From assembly GCA_030583885.1 (NCBI GenBank), contig CP129480.1, positions 4,218,714-4,282,713 of the forward strand: a DNA stretch of 64,000 bases, read 5' to 3'. The stretch's first letter is position 1. Every line of letters starts with the position of its first letter. The translations under genes were made by a program, and so were the position numbers. Under the pieces are notes generated by a model, which was not told the DNA's origin, searched no databases, and saw only the letters and a list, made by a program, of their open reading frames with translations. Origin of the DNA: Anaerolineales bacterium (lineage in GTDB: Bacteria > Chloroflexota > Anaerolineae > Anaerolineales > Villigracilaceae). Below are positions 8,457 through 17,077 of the stretch, piece by piece.

Positions 8457-9456
8457 GTTCTTCCTCCTCCGCCATGCTACGACCCACGAGATCAACAAAA
8501 ACATCCTCGAGCGTGGGTTCGCGCTTGCTCAAGCTCATCACCTTCACATCCTTTTGCGTGAACAGATTGATGACTCGCGCCAGAGCGGATTCTTCGACCA
8601 GGCCGAGACTCAACTTAGCACCCGTCTCTGTCTCCTCAATCGCCGCCTTCGTGACTTCGGGCTGGTCCACCAGCATTTGCGGAGTCAACCCGTTCAGCGG
8701 ACTCGTCTGGATCTCGAACAGCGCATCCTTTTGCAAACGCTGTTTCAGCGCGGACGGCGTATCGCAGGCCAGCACGCGACCTTTGTTGATGATGGCAACG
8801 CGGTCGCACAACTCGTCTGCTTCGACCATGTAATGCGTGGTCAACAAAAGTGTGCGGGTCTTATCCGCTTTCAGCCATTCGATGATGAACTTGCGGACAT
8901 CACGCGACGCGCCCACATCCAGACCAAGCGTAGGTTCATCGAGGAACAGAACCTCGGGGTCGGTCAGGAAGCCACGCACAATGTTCATCTTCTGGCGCAA
9001 ACCCGTCGAGAGGTCGGATGATTTCGTGTGGATCCTGTCCTTCATGCCGACCATTTCGAGCAGTGCTTCGATGCGTTCGTTGGCTTCTTTTGATGGTACG
9101 CCATAGAACTGCGAGAACATCCACAGATTTTCGCGCACGGTCAACAGGCCGTAGCCCGAAGATTCGCCACCTGAGACCATGTTGATCTTCGGGCGCACCA
9201 GGTCTGGTTCAGTGTGGACATCTGCCCCGGCAACGTGTGCCCAACCCGAGGTCGGGGAGAGAAGCGTGGTCAGGACTTTGATCAAGGTCGTTTTGCCGGC
9301 GCCGTTCGGACCTAAAAGTCCGAACAGTTCGCCGCGTTCGACAGTCAAGTTTACATCCTGCAAGGCGACGAGTTCCTTGCGGGTTTCCTTTTTGCTGCCG
9401 CGCAGTTTATAAATACGGCCGAGATTATGGGTTTCGATTGCAAGTAAAGCGGACAT
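8440..9456 (-). CDS. ABC transporter ATP-binding protein
   Basis: 338 residues. Walker A is GPNGAGKTT (49-57), the signature is LSTGLRQKM (149-157, a variant of LSGGQ), Walker B is FLDEPT (171-176) and the switch His is in LLTTHY. The extra C-terminal domain of about 100 residues ends with the EPTLEDVFVDLVGR motif common in drug- and lipid-exporting ABC-2 ATPases. First gene of a four-gene operon with two permeases and a GNAT enzyme. Acts at the inner face of the cytoplasmic membrane. Confidence 0.92.
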   Translation of the reverse strand: MSALLAIETHNLGRIYKLRGSKKETRKELVALQDVNLTVERGELFGLLGPNGAGKTTLIKVLTTLLSPTSGWAHVAGADVHTEPDLVRPKINMVSGGESSGYGLLTVRENLWMFSQFYGVPSKEANERIEALLEMVGMKDRIHTKSSDLSTGLRQKMNIVRGFLTDPEVLFLDEPTLGLDVGASRDVRKFIIEWLKADKTRTLLLTTHYMVEADELCDRVAIINKGRVLACDTPSALKQRLQKDALFEIQTSPLNGLTPQMLVDQPEVTKAAIEETETGAKLSLGLVEESALARVINLFTQKDVKVMSLSKREPTLEDVFVDLVGRSMAEEEEHGQPA

Positions 9457-9712
9457 TCTTCTCCTTAATAAAGGCTAATGAAATGCGTTGATCAATCGTT
9501 TGCGGGGCGTAGGGTGGGCGTCAAGTACTTTTTGCAGGTGCGTGATAAAGTTGCGGGCGTAACAAATTTCTCTTCTCCTCCTTTGCAAGCGAGAGCCGGG
9601 GTCGGCGCCCCGGCTCTCACAATTTAAGGGGCAGGAGAAAGCAGAACAAGAGTTCTATTTTACTACAAATCTAATTTTCCGACCACTGGCTTCCCCCATG
9701 TTCTGCGAACCA
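9457..9712. other. Intergenic stretch with one strong hairpin
   Basis: No gene is seen here. The only clear structure is a perfect 11-bp stem at 9591-9618 (GAGAGCCGGGG with CCCCGGCTCTC, six-base loop), without a T run. It may be a repeat or a barrier between the divergent ABC operon and the small gene to the right. Confidence 0.5.
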
Positions 9713-9713
9713 A

Positions 9714-9742
9714 TTGTAATCCGATTCTCTTCGTTGTATAAT
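9714..9742 (+). promoter_or_regulatory. Sigma-70 type promoter of the small gene
   Basis: TTGTAA (9714-9719) and a perfect TATAAT (9737-9742) are separated by 17 bases. The start codon follows about 70 bases downstream. Confidence 0.7.
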
Positions 9743-9812
9743 TAAGACAGAAACAAGGGAGTAACATCATCGGCGCCATCGCGCTCCTGCCGAACCAAGA
9801 AAGGAGCCAATC

Positions 9813-9995
9813 ATGACACATCACAAAATCCATGCTCTCAAGACGTCCTGGTCCCATCACCAATCCCATGCTTCACACAGCCGGGTGAAACGGTTCGACC
9901 GCGCGGTCCCAGCCATCATCATCGGGCTGTGCGTTGACCTGGCCCTGGTCTATGTGTGGAGCTTCCAGCTCTATCAATCGATATTACTGCCATAG
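9813..9995 (+). CDS. Small His-rich single-helix membrane protein
   Basis: 60 residues. The N-terminal half is basic and His-rich (THHKIH, SWSHHQSHASHS), followed by one hydrophobic helix (about 34-56). It is not a shadow ORF: it has a consensus promoter 70 bases upstream, an AAAGGAG ribosome site six bases before ATG, and its own perfect terminator 20 bases after the stop. I do not recognise the family. The His cluster could bind a metal, but that is a guess. Confidence 0.65.
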   Translation: MTHHKIHALKTSWSHHQSHASHSRVKRFDRAVPAIIIGLCVDLALVYVWSFQLYQSILLP

Positions 9996-10013
9996 GCCAT
10001 CCGTTGCAGAGCA

Positions 10014-10050
10014 GAAAAACTCCGAGACACAATGCCTCGGAGTTTTTCTT
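10014..10050 (+). terminator. Strong terminator after the small membrane protein gene
   Basis: A perfect 13-bp stem (GAAAAACTCCGAG with CTCGGAGTTTTTC, nine-base loop) ends in a T-rich run. The next gene starts 20 bases later. Confidence 0.85.
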
Positions 10051-10069
10051 TCGAGTACAATCGGTCGTC

Positions 10070-10804
10070 ATGGAAAACGAATACATCCCAAAAACCGCAA
10101 TGAGCATCCACGCCCACCCAGACGACCAGGAATTCTCGGTCGGCGGCACGCTCGCCAAATGGGCCAGGGCCGGATGCGAGATCATCTCCGTCGTCATCAC
10201 CAGCGGCGACTCGGGCTCGAATGACAGTACCAAAGGAGCGGAATACAAACCCGAACTGGCGCGCCTCCGCGAGACCGAACAACTGGCTGCCAACGAGGTG
10301 CTTGGCACCACACAGACGGTTTTTCTGCGCCACCCCGACGGCGAACTCGAACCAACGATGGAACTGCGCAGGGAACTCACCCTTCTCATCCGCAAGTACA
10401 AACCCGACGTGGTCCTTTCGGGAAATCCCGAAGCATGGTTTTATGGTAATGAATATATCAACCACCCCGACCATCGCGCCGCCGCCCGCGCCGCCTGTGA
10501 AGCGGTCTTTCCATCGGCCGGGTCACGGCTGATGTTCGCCGACCTGCTCGCAGAGGGGTTCGAGCCGCACGAGGTCAAGCACCTGTATGTGCACGGCATG
10601 GATAATCCCGATACCTGGGTGGATATCAGCGGGACGATTGAAGTCAAAATCGCGGCATTACAAAAACACGCCAGCCAGGTGCCGGTGGATGAAGTTGATA
10701 AATGGATGCGCGAGTGGGCGAAAGAGGAAGCCAAAGATAAGGAATTCGAATATGCCGAGGCATATAGGGTGATGGTCCTAAAGAGCGACGAAGTGGAAAA
10801 GTAA
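10070..10804 (+). CDS. PIG-L family (LmbE-like) deacetylase
   Basis: 244 residues from ATG 10070; upstream in-frame starts would run back through the terminator. The zinc site motif AHPDDQEFSVGGTLAKW is at about residues 14-30 and the third zinc ligand in HPDHR near 130. These enzymes hydrolyse the N-acetyl group of GlcNAc-type sugars in lipids, glycans or thiol cofactors. It stops only three bases before the first MBOAT gene, so the deacetylase and the O-acyltransferase are co-transcribed, which hints at editing of the same sugar polymer. Bacillithiol- or mycothiol-type substrates cannot be excluded. Confidence 0.85.
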   Translation: MENEYIPKTAMSIHAHPDDQEFSVGGTLAKWARAGCEIISVVITSGDSGSNDSTKGAEYKPELARLRETEQLAANEVLGTTQTVFLRHPDGELEPTMELRRELTLLIRKYKPDVVLSGNPEAWFYGNEYINHPDHRAAARAACEAVFPSAGSRLMFADLLAEGFEPHEVKHLYVHGMDNPDTWVDISGTIEVKIAALQKHASQVPVDEVDKWMREWAKEEAKDKEFEYAEAYRVMVLKSDEVEK

Positions 10805-10807
10805 TCT

Positions 10808-12211
10808 ATGGGATTCATCAGTTACGGTTTTTTTACTTTTTTCCTGATCGTTTTTTCCCTGTATTGGCTTGTTCCAAAACGGCGCTGGCAGAACCTGCTT
10901 CTGCTTTCATCCAGCGCCGTTTTTTATGGCTGGCTTGTCCCCTGGCATGCGGCAGTTTTATTCGGCTCTATTGTGGCGGATTACTTTCTGGCGCTGGCCA
11001 TGGGACGCTGGAGGTCCAAAGCCGGGATTTTCATGTGGCTGGGCGTGGCACTAAATCTTGGATTGCTTTCCTTTATAAAATATTATTTTACGTTCGACCA
11101 TGTGCTTGCCGGCTGGGCAGATCGGGCCGGGCTTTCAGGGGATGTATTTCTCGCATCCATCATCCTGCCGCTGGGGGTTTCCTTTTACGCCTTGAAAAAG
11201 ATCAGCTATCTGATCGAGGTCAGAAAAGGGGTCATGCAGCCCACGAGCGATTTCATCGCTTTCGCAGCCTATGTGTCCTTTTTTCCACAGGTGCTTTCCG
11301 GTCCAATTGACCGCCCGCAAAAACTACTCAAGCAATTGGAAGCGCCACGCGCATGGATGTCGTCTCATTTTTACAATGCCTGGCACTTGATCCTGATGGG
11401 GTTATTCAAAAAAATCGTGATCGCGAACACAGTAAAAGTTTTTGTTGATCATATCTTTCTGATGCAGGAACCGTCCAAAATATTCCTGATCGTGGGCGGG
11501 CTGGGTTTCACCCTGCAAATCCTCGCTGACTTCTCCTCGTATACTGACCTTTCCCGCGGAATTGCGTTCCTGTTCGGCCTGAAGACCATGGAAAATTTCA
11601 ACAAACCTTATCTGGCCTACACACCCAGCGAATTTTGGAAGCGCTGGCATATTTCATTTTCAAGCTGGCTGCGTGATTATATTTTCTTTCCGTTGAGGCG
11701 CATGTTGCTGAGAGGCAGGAACGTTCCTGAAGGCATTTCACAGATCGTTCCTCCACTTGCAACGATGTTTATTAGCGGATTGTGGCATGGAACCGGACTG
11801 ACCTTTGTTATTTGGGGTCTGTATTATGGCGTATTGATCGTGCTCTATCAATGGCTTGGAATCCAGGGGGATTGGAAACCGGTCCACCCCGTTAAACGTT
11901 TTATTGCCTGGCTCTTGATGTTTTCACTCATTGTCTTTGGCTGGATCATCTTCCGCGCTCAATCCATGTCCTGGCTGTGGAATGTATTTGTTTTTAGCCC
12001 GCTCTATCATAGTCCGCAGGAGTTGACCGCGGCGTTTGTCATACTAATGATGATCGTCTTTTATGCAGCGCTTCTATTCGCAAGGCATGTCATCGAACAA
12101 TATGCGGCCGAATTCGCGAATCTTCACGCTTTTTACTATACGGCCGCAACACTGCTGACCCTGATATTCATGAATTCATCCTCGCCCGATTTTATCTATT
12201 TTCAATTCTAA
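10808..12211 (+). CDS. MBOAT-family membrane O-acyltransferase (AlgI-like), copy 1
   Basis: 467 residues with around ten membrane segments. It shows the AlgI/DltB landmarks: FFPQVLSGPIDRPQKLL (about 157-175), the KRWHISFSSWLRDYIFFP loop and the catalytic His327 in FISGLWHGTGL. It moves an acyl group across the cytoplasmic membrane to an exported polymer with the help of an SGNH partner, here the overlapping next gene. The C-terminus is SPDFIYFQF; a similar aromatic ending (FLYFQF) closes AlgI and resembles the FIYNEF tail of DltX, so it may carry the acyl group on its Tyr. Sequence resembles copy 2 at 13259-14656 throughout. Confidence 0.88.
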   Translation: MGFISYGFFTFFLIVFSLYWLVPKRRWQNLLLLSSSAVFYGWLVPWHAAVLFGSIVADYFLALAMGRWRSKAGIFMWLGVALNLGLLSFIKYYFTFDHVLAGWADRAGLSGDVFLASIILPLGVSFYALKKISYLIEVRKGVMQPTSDFIAFAAYVSFFPQVLSGPIDRPQKLLKQLEAPRAWMSSHFYNAWHLILMGLFKKIVIANTVKVFVDHIFLMQEPSKIFLIVGGLGFTLQILADFSSYTDLSRGIAFLFGLKTMENFNKPYLAYTPSEFWKRWHISFSSWLRDYIFFPLRRMLLRGRNVPEGISQIVPPLATMFISGLWHGTGLTFVIWGLYYGVLIVLYQWLGIQGDWKPVHPVKRFIAWLLMFSLIVFGWIIFRAQSMSWLWNVFVFSPLYHSPQELTAAFVILMMIVFYAALLFARHVIEQYAAEFANLHAFYYTAATLLTLIFMNSSSPDFIYFQF

Positions 12212-13227
12212 TGAACTCAAAACGCATCTTCACCCGCTATCTACTATTCCTGTGTGGAGCTTTGCTGGCAAGCGGCTTCTATCTGTCCGCTCGTTTTAAC
12301 GCGGCTTATCCTGCAGCTCTTGGTCCCCGGTTTAAACCAGAAATTAAAAAGGAACATATCAAAGGAATAGAGGAAAACCAGCCGGAGCTTGTGCTGATTG
12401 GAGATTCTGTGCTGTATGAAGGCGTAGATCCGATTCTGCTCTCCGAACAGCTGGGGGAAAAATCCTATGCAATTACGGTTCCCGGCTCTGGTACTGCATC
12501 GTGGTATTTGGTCATGAAAAACATCATTTTACAAGCTGACCATCGCCCCAAATACATTGTCATCCTCTTTCGAAATACCATGTTGACCGTGCCGCAATAC
12601 CGTACCACTGGAAGGTATTTCGAACTGCTAGGTGATTTTGCGTCTAAAAATGAACCGCTTGTAGCGGAACTCGCATTTATTAACCAGATGAGCCCATTGG
12701 AAAGAATTCTGGAACAATACATTCCTTTATACACCATGCGGTTAAGAATCCGTGACAAACTGTATAACCTGCTGCGATACACACCTGCAGTTGTATTAGC
12801 GGGATGCAATAGGGAATGTACAGATGAAGCCATGGGTTCGGTCTTTGGCAGCAATGTTGACCCGCTCGCTCTGAATCAGATGATGGAGGACGCATCCAGG
12901 GTGCTATATGCGCCCGAGGAAATGGATTTCGACAGGCAGGTTGACAGGTCATTCCTTCCGTATATGATCCAATTGGCGCAGAAAAACATTGTCACTCTAG
13001 TCTTTGTTCGAACGAAGATACTCGGGACGGAGCCTCTTGCGCTGGTGGATTACAGCCAGGCGCTTGATGCTTATCTATGGGAACAGGATCATGTATTTCT
13101 TGTCAATTTTTCCGACGATCCGCGCATTACAGAGGAATTCCATGTCGATGGACTTCACATGAATAACCATGGGAGGCGGGAATTCACAAGGATGCTTGCA
13201 GACGAGTTGCGCTCCATCATTAGGTAA
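12211..13227 (+). CDS. SGNH/GDSL-type acyltransferase partner, copy 1
   Basis: 338 residues. An N-terminal signal or membrane anchor (about 8-28) is followed by an extracytoplasmic SGNH fold: nucleophile Ser66 in LIGDSVLYEG and the Asp313/His316 pair in VDGLHMNNHG. ATG overlaps the TAA of the MBOAT gene (TAATG), so the two are translated together. In AlgI/AlgJ/AlgX- and Dlt-like systems such a protein takes the acyl group from the MBOAT side and places it on the glycan. All three catalytic residues are present. Paralogue of 14658-15680, with which it shares the EENQPE/QxVLxGDS region. Confidence 0.8.
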   Translation: MNSKRIFTRYLLFLCGALLASGFYLSARFNAAYPAALGPRFKPEIKKEHIKGIEENQPELVLIGDSVLYEGVDPILLSEQLGEKSYAITVPGSGTASWYLVMKNIILQADHRPKYIVILFRNTMLTVPQYRTTGRYFELLGDFASKNEPLVAELAFINQMSPLERILEQYIPLYTMRLRIRDKLYNLLRYTPAVVLAGCNRECTDEAMGSVFGSNVDPLALNQMMEDASRVLYAPEEMDFDRQVDRSFLPYMIQLAQKNIVTLVFVRTKILGTEPLALVDYSQALDAYLWEQDHVFLVNFSDDPRITEEFHVDGLHMNNHGRREFTRMLADELRSIIR

Positions 13228-13258
13228 TGGTTGAAACCAATTCAAGAACAGATCCATT

Positions 13259-14656
13259 ATGGCTTTTACCAGTTATGATTTCCTGCTTTTCTTCCTGATC
13301 GTTTTCATTTTATATTGGACGGTCCGTGAACACCGTTGGCAGAATTTAATCCTGCTGGCGGCTAGTTATTATTTTTACGGCTGGGTGCAGGTGTGGTACG
13401 CGGTCATGCTGGGGGCATCCACACTGGCGGATTTTTGCCTCTCGCGCGGCATGGATACCCATCCCGGCCGAAAACGGCTGTTCATGGGGTTGAGTCTTTT
13501 TCTGAATTTGGGAGTGCTTGCATTCTTCAAATACTACAATTTCTTCAGTGGCGATGTAATTGCACTCCTGAACACGCTCGGCCTCAACACCGATCCCTTG
13601 CTGGTGCGGATCCTGCTCCCCGCGGGGCTTTCTTTTTTCACCCTGAAAAAACTTGCATACATGTTGGATGTATCGCGCGGCACACTTAAACCCAGCCATA
13701 GGTTCATTGACTTTTCCCTGTATGTATCCTTCTTCCCGCAGATCATTGCCGGACCCATTGACCGTCCGCAAAAATTATTGCCGCAGATCGAATTGCAACG
13801 CATTTGGAAGGCGGATTTTTTCTATAAAGCGTGGCCCCTGCTGGTCATGGGCTTCTTCAAAAAACTTGTCATTGCTAACAGCATCCAAGTGATCGTTGAC
13901 CGTATATTCGGGTTTTCTGGACCATCCGGCTTCTTATTGTTGTGCGGCGCACTTGGCTATACTCTGCAAATCCTTGCAGATTTTTCCGCTTATGTGGATC
14001 TCTCACGCGGCGTTTCCCATCTGCTCGGCTTCGATACATCCGAGAATTTTCGCCAGCCCTATCTCTCCCTGACCCCAACCGATTTTTGGAATCGCTGGCA
14101 CATCACGCTTTCGACGTGGCTGCGGGATTACATCTTTTTCCCGGTGCGGCGCGCCCTGCTCCGCTATAAATTCAATGAAAAACTGGCAATATCCATCCCG
14201 CCGCTCGTCACCATGTTCATCAGCGGGCTTTGGCACGGCGCAACTCTTAACTTCATCATCTGGGGATTATATTACGGTGTACTGATCATCATCTATCAAC
14301 TCATCGGCATTCGCAGCGACTGGAAACCAAACTCCAGTCTGAAATCATTTTTCGCATGGCTCATTATGTTTTCTTTCATCGTTTTCGGCTGGGGGATCTT
14401 CCGCGCGCCTTCCATGACGTGGTTCATCAATGTCATTTTCAATTCACCCTTCCTACCAACCCAAAACGAATTCATCCTCAGCCTGATTGCATTGACCATG
14501 TCGCTGGCTTATTCGCTTCCACTCGTAATCAAATATTTAATTGACCGATATATGCCCGACGGCTGGACACAAGCTGCCTACCATGCCATTGCGATAACGC
14601 TTGTGGTCATCTATATTAACTCGGCTAATTCAGATTTTATCTATTTCCAATTCTAG
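13259..14656 (+). CDS. MBOAT-family membrane O-acyltransferase (AlgI-like), copy 2
   Basis: 465 residues, clearly paralogous to copy 1 along the whole length (FFLIVFxLYW near the start, FFPQIIAGPIDRPQKLLPQ, NRWHITLSTWLRDYIFFP). The catalytic His is His326 in FISGLWHGATL. It also ends in FIYFQF. The gene begins 31 bases after the first SGNH gene, so the two MBOAT/SGNH pairs probably form one operon made by tandem duplication. The two enzymes may use the same acyl donor on different positions or polymers; nothing in the sequence settles this. Confidence 0.88.
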   Translation: MAFTSYDFLLFFLIVFILYWTVREHRWQNLILLAASYYFYGWVQVWYAVMLGASTLADFCLSRGMDTHPGRKRLFMGLSLFLNLGVLAFFKYYNFFSGDVIALLNTLGLNTDPLLVRILLPAGLSFFTLKKLAYMLDVSRGTLKPSHRFIDFSLYVSFFPQIIAGPIDRPQKLLPQIELQRIWKADFFYKAWPLLVMGFFKKLVIANSIQVIVDRIFGFSGPSGFLLLCGALGYTLQILADFSAYVDLSRGVSHLLGFDTSENFRQPYLSLTPTDFWNRWHITLSTWLRDYIFFPVRRALLRYKFNEKLAISIPPLVTMFISGLWHGATLNFIIWGLYYGVLIIIYQLIGIRSDWKPNSSLKSFFAWLIMFSFIVFGWGIFRAPSMTWFINVIFNSPFLPTQNEFILSLIALTMSLAYSLPLVIKYLIDRYMPDGWTQAAYHAIAITLVVIYINSANSDFIYFQF

Positions 14657-14657
14657 G

Positions 14658-15680
14658 ATGAACATGCGCCGCTTTCTTAAATTCAGCCTGCTTCTCACCA
14701 TCATTATGATTGTCACGTCGGTCATTCTCCCGCCCACCTATGGGCTGACATTTCCTCGTCACCCCGGTCCCACTTTGGATAGACAAGTCCGCGACAATCA
14801 TCTGAAGCATATTGAGGAAAATCAGCCGCAGATCGTACTCCTCGGCGACTCCACCCTCGTTCTCGGCGTGGACGCGGATGCGCTTGCCGAACAGACGGGC
14901 AAATCCGTTTACAGCATCGGCATTCCGGGGTCCGCTTCGGCGCTCTGGTATTTACTGCTCAAAAATAACATCGCCAAGGCTAGCTATAAGCCTGAATATG
15001 TTTTGGTGGTATTCCGCGACTCCATCTTGACTGCCCCCGGTTACCGCGTGCAGGGAAGTTACTTTGAACTGCTTGATGAATACGCCAGGCGCAACGAACC
15101 CGTCCTGATGGAAAAATCATTCGTCAATCTGATGAATCCGCTTGAGATCGCGGCGGAGAAATATTTTCCGCTCTATGTTTCGCGCCCGGACATCCGCAAG
15201 GGAATTGACTCAAAGATCCGCTATTTTGCCCCGCCTTTGTTTGGTTGTGATGAGTACTGTACAGATTACGCACTTGGTGAAATCTTCGCAGGTGCAGATA
15301 TGGAACCCGGGGCGCTTGTCGACGCGGTGGGGGCAGCCGAGTCCCTGCTTTATACACCCGGGCAGCTGAATTTCGAATCCCAAGTCGACAGATCGCTTCT
15401 GCCAGACATGATTGAGATTGCGAATGAGAATGATATCAAACTCGTTTTTGTGCGCATCAAGGTCTTGTCAGGAATTAATGATTCACCCCACCTTGACAAG
15501 TATCTCGCTGACTTAGGGAATTACCTTAACGAACAAAACTTCCCGCTGCTGGACTTTGGCAATGACCGTCGCTTCACTCCTGAATTTTTCCGCGATTCGA
15601 TCCACCTGAATGAGAACGGCAGGGAATTATTCACCCAACTGGTTGCGAACGAATTAATGCGCATCAGTGCAGAGAAATAA
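14658..15680 (+). CDS. SGNH/GDSL-type acyltransferase partner, copy 2
   Basis: 340 residues from ATG 14658, one base after the stop of the MBOAT gene. It has a signal anchor (about 7-28), nucleophile Ser65 in LLGDSTLVLG and Asp313/His316 in DSIHLNENG. It resembles copy 1 in length, in the conserved HIEENQPQIV lead-in and in the mid-region Cys pair. The predicted role is transfer of an acyl group to an exported polymer, in partnership with MBOAT copy 2. Confidence 0.8.
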   Translation: MNMRRFLKFSLLLTIIMIVTSVILPPTYGLTFPRHPGPTLDRQVRDNHLKHIEENQPQIVLLGDSTLVLGVDADALAEQTGKSVYSIGIPGSASALWYLLLKNNIAKASYKPEYVLVVFRDSILTAPGYRVQGSYFELLDEYARRNEPVLMEKSFVNLMNPLEIAAEKYFPLYVSRPDIRKGIDSKIRYFAPPLFGCDEYCTDYALGEIFAGADMEPGALVDAVGAAESLLYTPGQLNFESQVDRSLLPDMIEIANENDIKLVFVRIKVLSGINDSPHLDKYLADLGNYLNEQNFPLLDFGNDRRFTPEFFRDSIHLNENGRELFTQLVANELMRISAEK

Positions 15681-15684
15681 AAGG

Positions 15685-16386
15685 TTAAAAGAACCAATGC
15701 CCCACCAGCGCGGACGCCAGCGTCATACTGATATTATCAATATCCTTGTAATGCAGTGACTCGACCACTGCACCCACCAATGCAATTCCAGTGATTGGCA
15801 GAAGATAATTGGTGAATGCACCCGCGAAGACTCCCCCCGCCAGATAGGTAAAAATCATCGCCGCAGACATCAGCCATCCCCCCAGAAAGACGCTCACCGT
15901 CCCCGCAATGGACTTGTCCCTGCTCCACGGCAGTTTCGGCGAAGCGATGCGCCTGCCAAATATATCCGCCACGCCGTCGCCGCCGCACATCATCATCAAC
16001 GCGATAATGCCGATCGGGGAATCCTTCCAGTAGACCAACGTCAAGGCAACGAACATGATTCCGTAGTATAGCGGACCGCGCAGGATCTCCCTCGGGTCGC
16101 CCGTGCGGGACATGGCTTGCACGGACGCTTCATCTTTTATCACTCCCAGTCCGACCAACGCAAACTGGACCGTGATCGCAAATGGAACCAACGCCGCCAG
16201 CCACCGTGCGGACAGGTCGTCATTGAACAGGAACCAGCAGGATACGAACAGCGGGCCCGTGCCAATGTGAATGAGCTTGCGGCTGAGTTTGCCATCCAGC
16301 CAGCCGCGCTGGGCGATGTGGTTCATCAAACGCAGAAAGGCGAGTGAAGCGGCAAAGGTGACGATAAGTGCGATGATATTGTTCAA
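15685..16386 (-). CDS. CDP-alcohol/phytol-dolichol kinase-like membrane protein
   Basis: 233 residues from a TTG at 16386, selected because CAGGAG sits seven bases before it and because the upstream extension is not membrane-like. It has seven or so membrane segments and the cytidylyltransferase/dolichol-kinase family signatures RKLIHIGTGPLF (about 33-45), CGGDGVADIFGRRI and WSRDKSIAGTVSVFLGG. Members phosphorylate polyprenols or phytol, or make CDP-diacylglycerol; the short length and the KSIAG motif fit the polyprenol kinase branch better. It runs convergently into the SGNH gene, four bases away. Which lipid it acts on is unknown. Confidence 0.7.
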   Translation of the reverse strand: MNNIIALIVTFAASLAFLRLMNHIAQRGWLDGKLSRKLIHIGTGPLFVSCWFLFNDDLSARWLAALVPFAITVQFALVGLGVIKDEASVQAMSRTGDPREILRGPLYYGIMFVALTLVYWKDSPIGIIALMMMCGGDGVADIFGRRIASPKLPWSRDKSIAGTVSVFLGGWLMSAAMIFTYLAGGVFAGAFTNYLLPITGIALVGAVVESLHYKDIDNISMTLASALVGHWFF

Positions 16387-16427
16387 GGGAATCTCCTGAT
16401 TTTTGATTTGCAGATTAGAACCCGCGT

Positions 16428-16457
16428 TTGAATGAAAAGATATTCCTGAGCTATAAT
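16428..16457 (+). promoter_or_regulatory. Sigma-70 type promoter of the small lipoprotein gene
   Basis: TTGAAT (16428-16433) and TATAAT (16452-16457) with an 18-base spacer, 36 bases before the lipoprotein start codon and on the opposite strand to the kinase-like gene. Confidence 0.65.
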
Positions 16458-16492
16458 CCGCCATTGCCTTTACCAACCAACGGAGGTTAATT

Positions 16493-16879
16493 ATGCACAA
16501 ACGAATTATCGTATTCATGCTCGCCCTGAGCATCATTCTCACCGCCTGCGGAGCGTCCACCTCTGGCCGCGCGGCTCCCGCCGTGGAGGGCTACATCACC
16601 GCCCTCGCTGCCAAAGACGAAGCGGCACTCATCTCCAACTCCTGCGCCGACTGGGAAGATGACGCCCTGCTCGAACTCGACTCCTTCGCCCTCGTCGAAG
16701 TCACCGTGGAAGGCATGGCCTGCGCCGAATCAGGTACGGATGGAGATAAAACTCTCGTGGATTGTCAGGGCACCTTCCAGATGAGCTATGGAGGCGAACC
16801 GCAGGTACTCGATCTTTCCGCCCGTACCTACGAAGTCATCAACCAAAGCGGTGACTGGCTCGTGTGCGGCGTTCGCTAA
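16493..16879 (+). CDS. Small secreted lipoprotein of unknown function
   Basis: 128 residues. A signal peptide ends in the lipobox LTAC (Cys19), so it should be lipid-anchored outside the membrane. The mature part begins with a repeat-free, acidic domain that resembles the NTF2-like/DUF4878 class of small lipoproteins (helix VEGYITALAAKDEAAL, then strands), with Cys at four positions that could pair. It has its own promoter, a GGAGG ribosome site, and is followed by a palindromic repeat. Function unknown. Confidence 0.7.
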   Translation: MHKRIIVFMLALSIILTACGASTSGRAAPAVEGYITALAAKDEAALISNSCADWEDDALLELDSFALVEVTVEGMACAESGTDGDKTLVDCQGTFQMSYGGEPQVLDLSARTYEVINQSGDWLVCGVR

Positions 16880-16885
16880 GAATAT

Positions 16886-16958
16886 TAAACACAAAGGACA
16901 CGAAGTACACAAAGGTTTTAAGGTTTTTCCTTAGTGCCCTTGGTGTCCTTCGTGTTTA
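16886..16958. repeat. Imperfect palindromic intergenic repeat (ACACAAAGGACACGAAG class)
   Basis: The left arm has AACACAAAGGACACGAAG and the right arm ends CCTTCGTGTTT, making a long imperfect hairpin of about 73 bases around a TTTTAAGG-rich centre. The same kind of element occurs inside the MBOAT gene at 17814-17892. It lies immediately before the start of the microprotein ORF. Confidence 0.7.
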
Positions 16959-16963
16959 AAGAA

Positions 16964-17077
16964 ATGAAGCTCTTCACCCGCGAAAACCTCCTCGCCCTCC
17001 TGCTCTGCCTCATCCTCATCGCCCTCGTCATCGTCACCGCAGACAGCAGCCCGACGTGGATCTATCAAGGCTTCTAA
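16964..17077 (+). CDS. DltX-like membrane microprotein (37 residues)
   Basis: ATG 16964 opens a 37-residue protein: a short basic N-terminus, one strong membrane helix (LLALLLCLILIALVIVTA, about 9-26), and the C-terminus PTWIYQGF. The stop TAA is directly followed by the ATG of the MBOAT gene. DltX of the D-alanylation pathway is likewise a very small one-helix protein encoded in the operon with DltB and ends in FIYNEF; its Tyr is reported to carry the acyl group. WIYQGF matches that tail at Ile, Tyr and the final Phe. The MBOAT next to it lacks an aromatic tail of its own, unlike the two at 10.8-14.7 kb. Too short for automated calling; the ribosome site is weak. Confidence 0.65.
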   Translation: MKLFTRENLLALLLCLILIALVIVTADSSPTWIYQGF

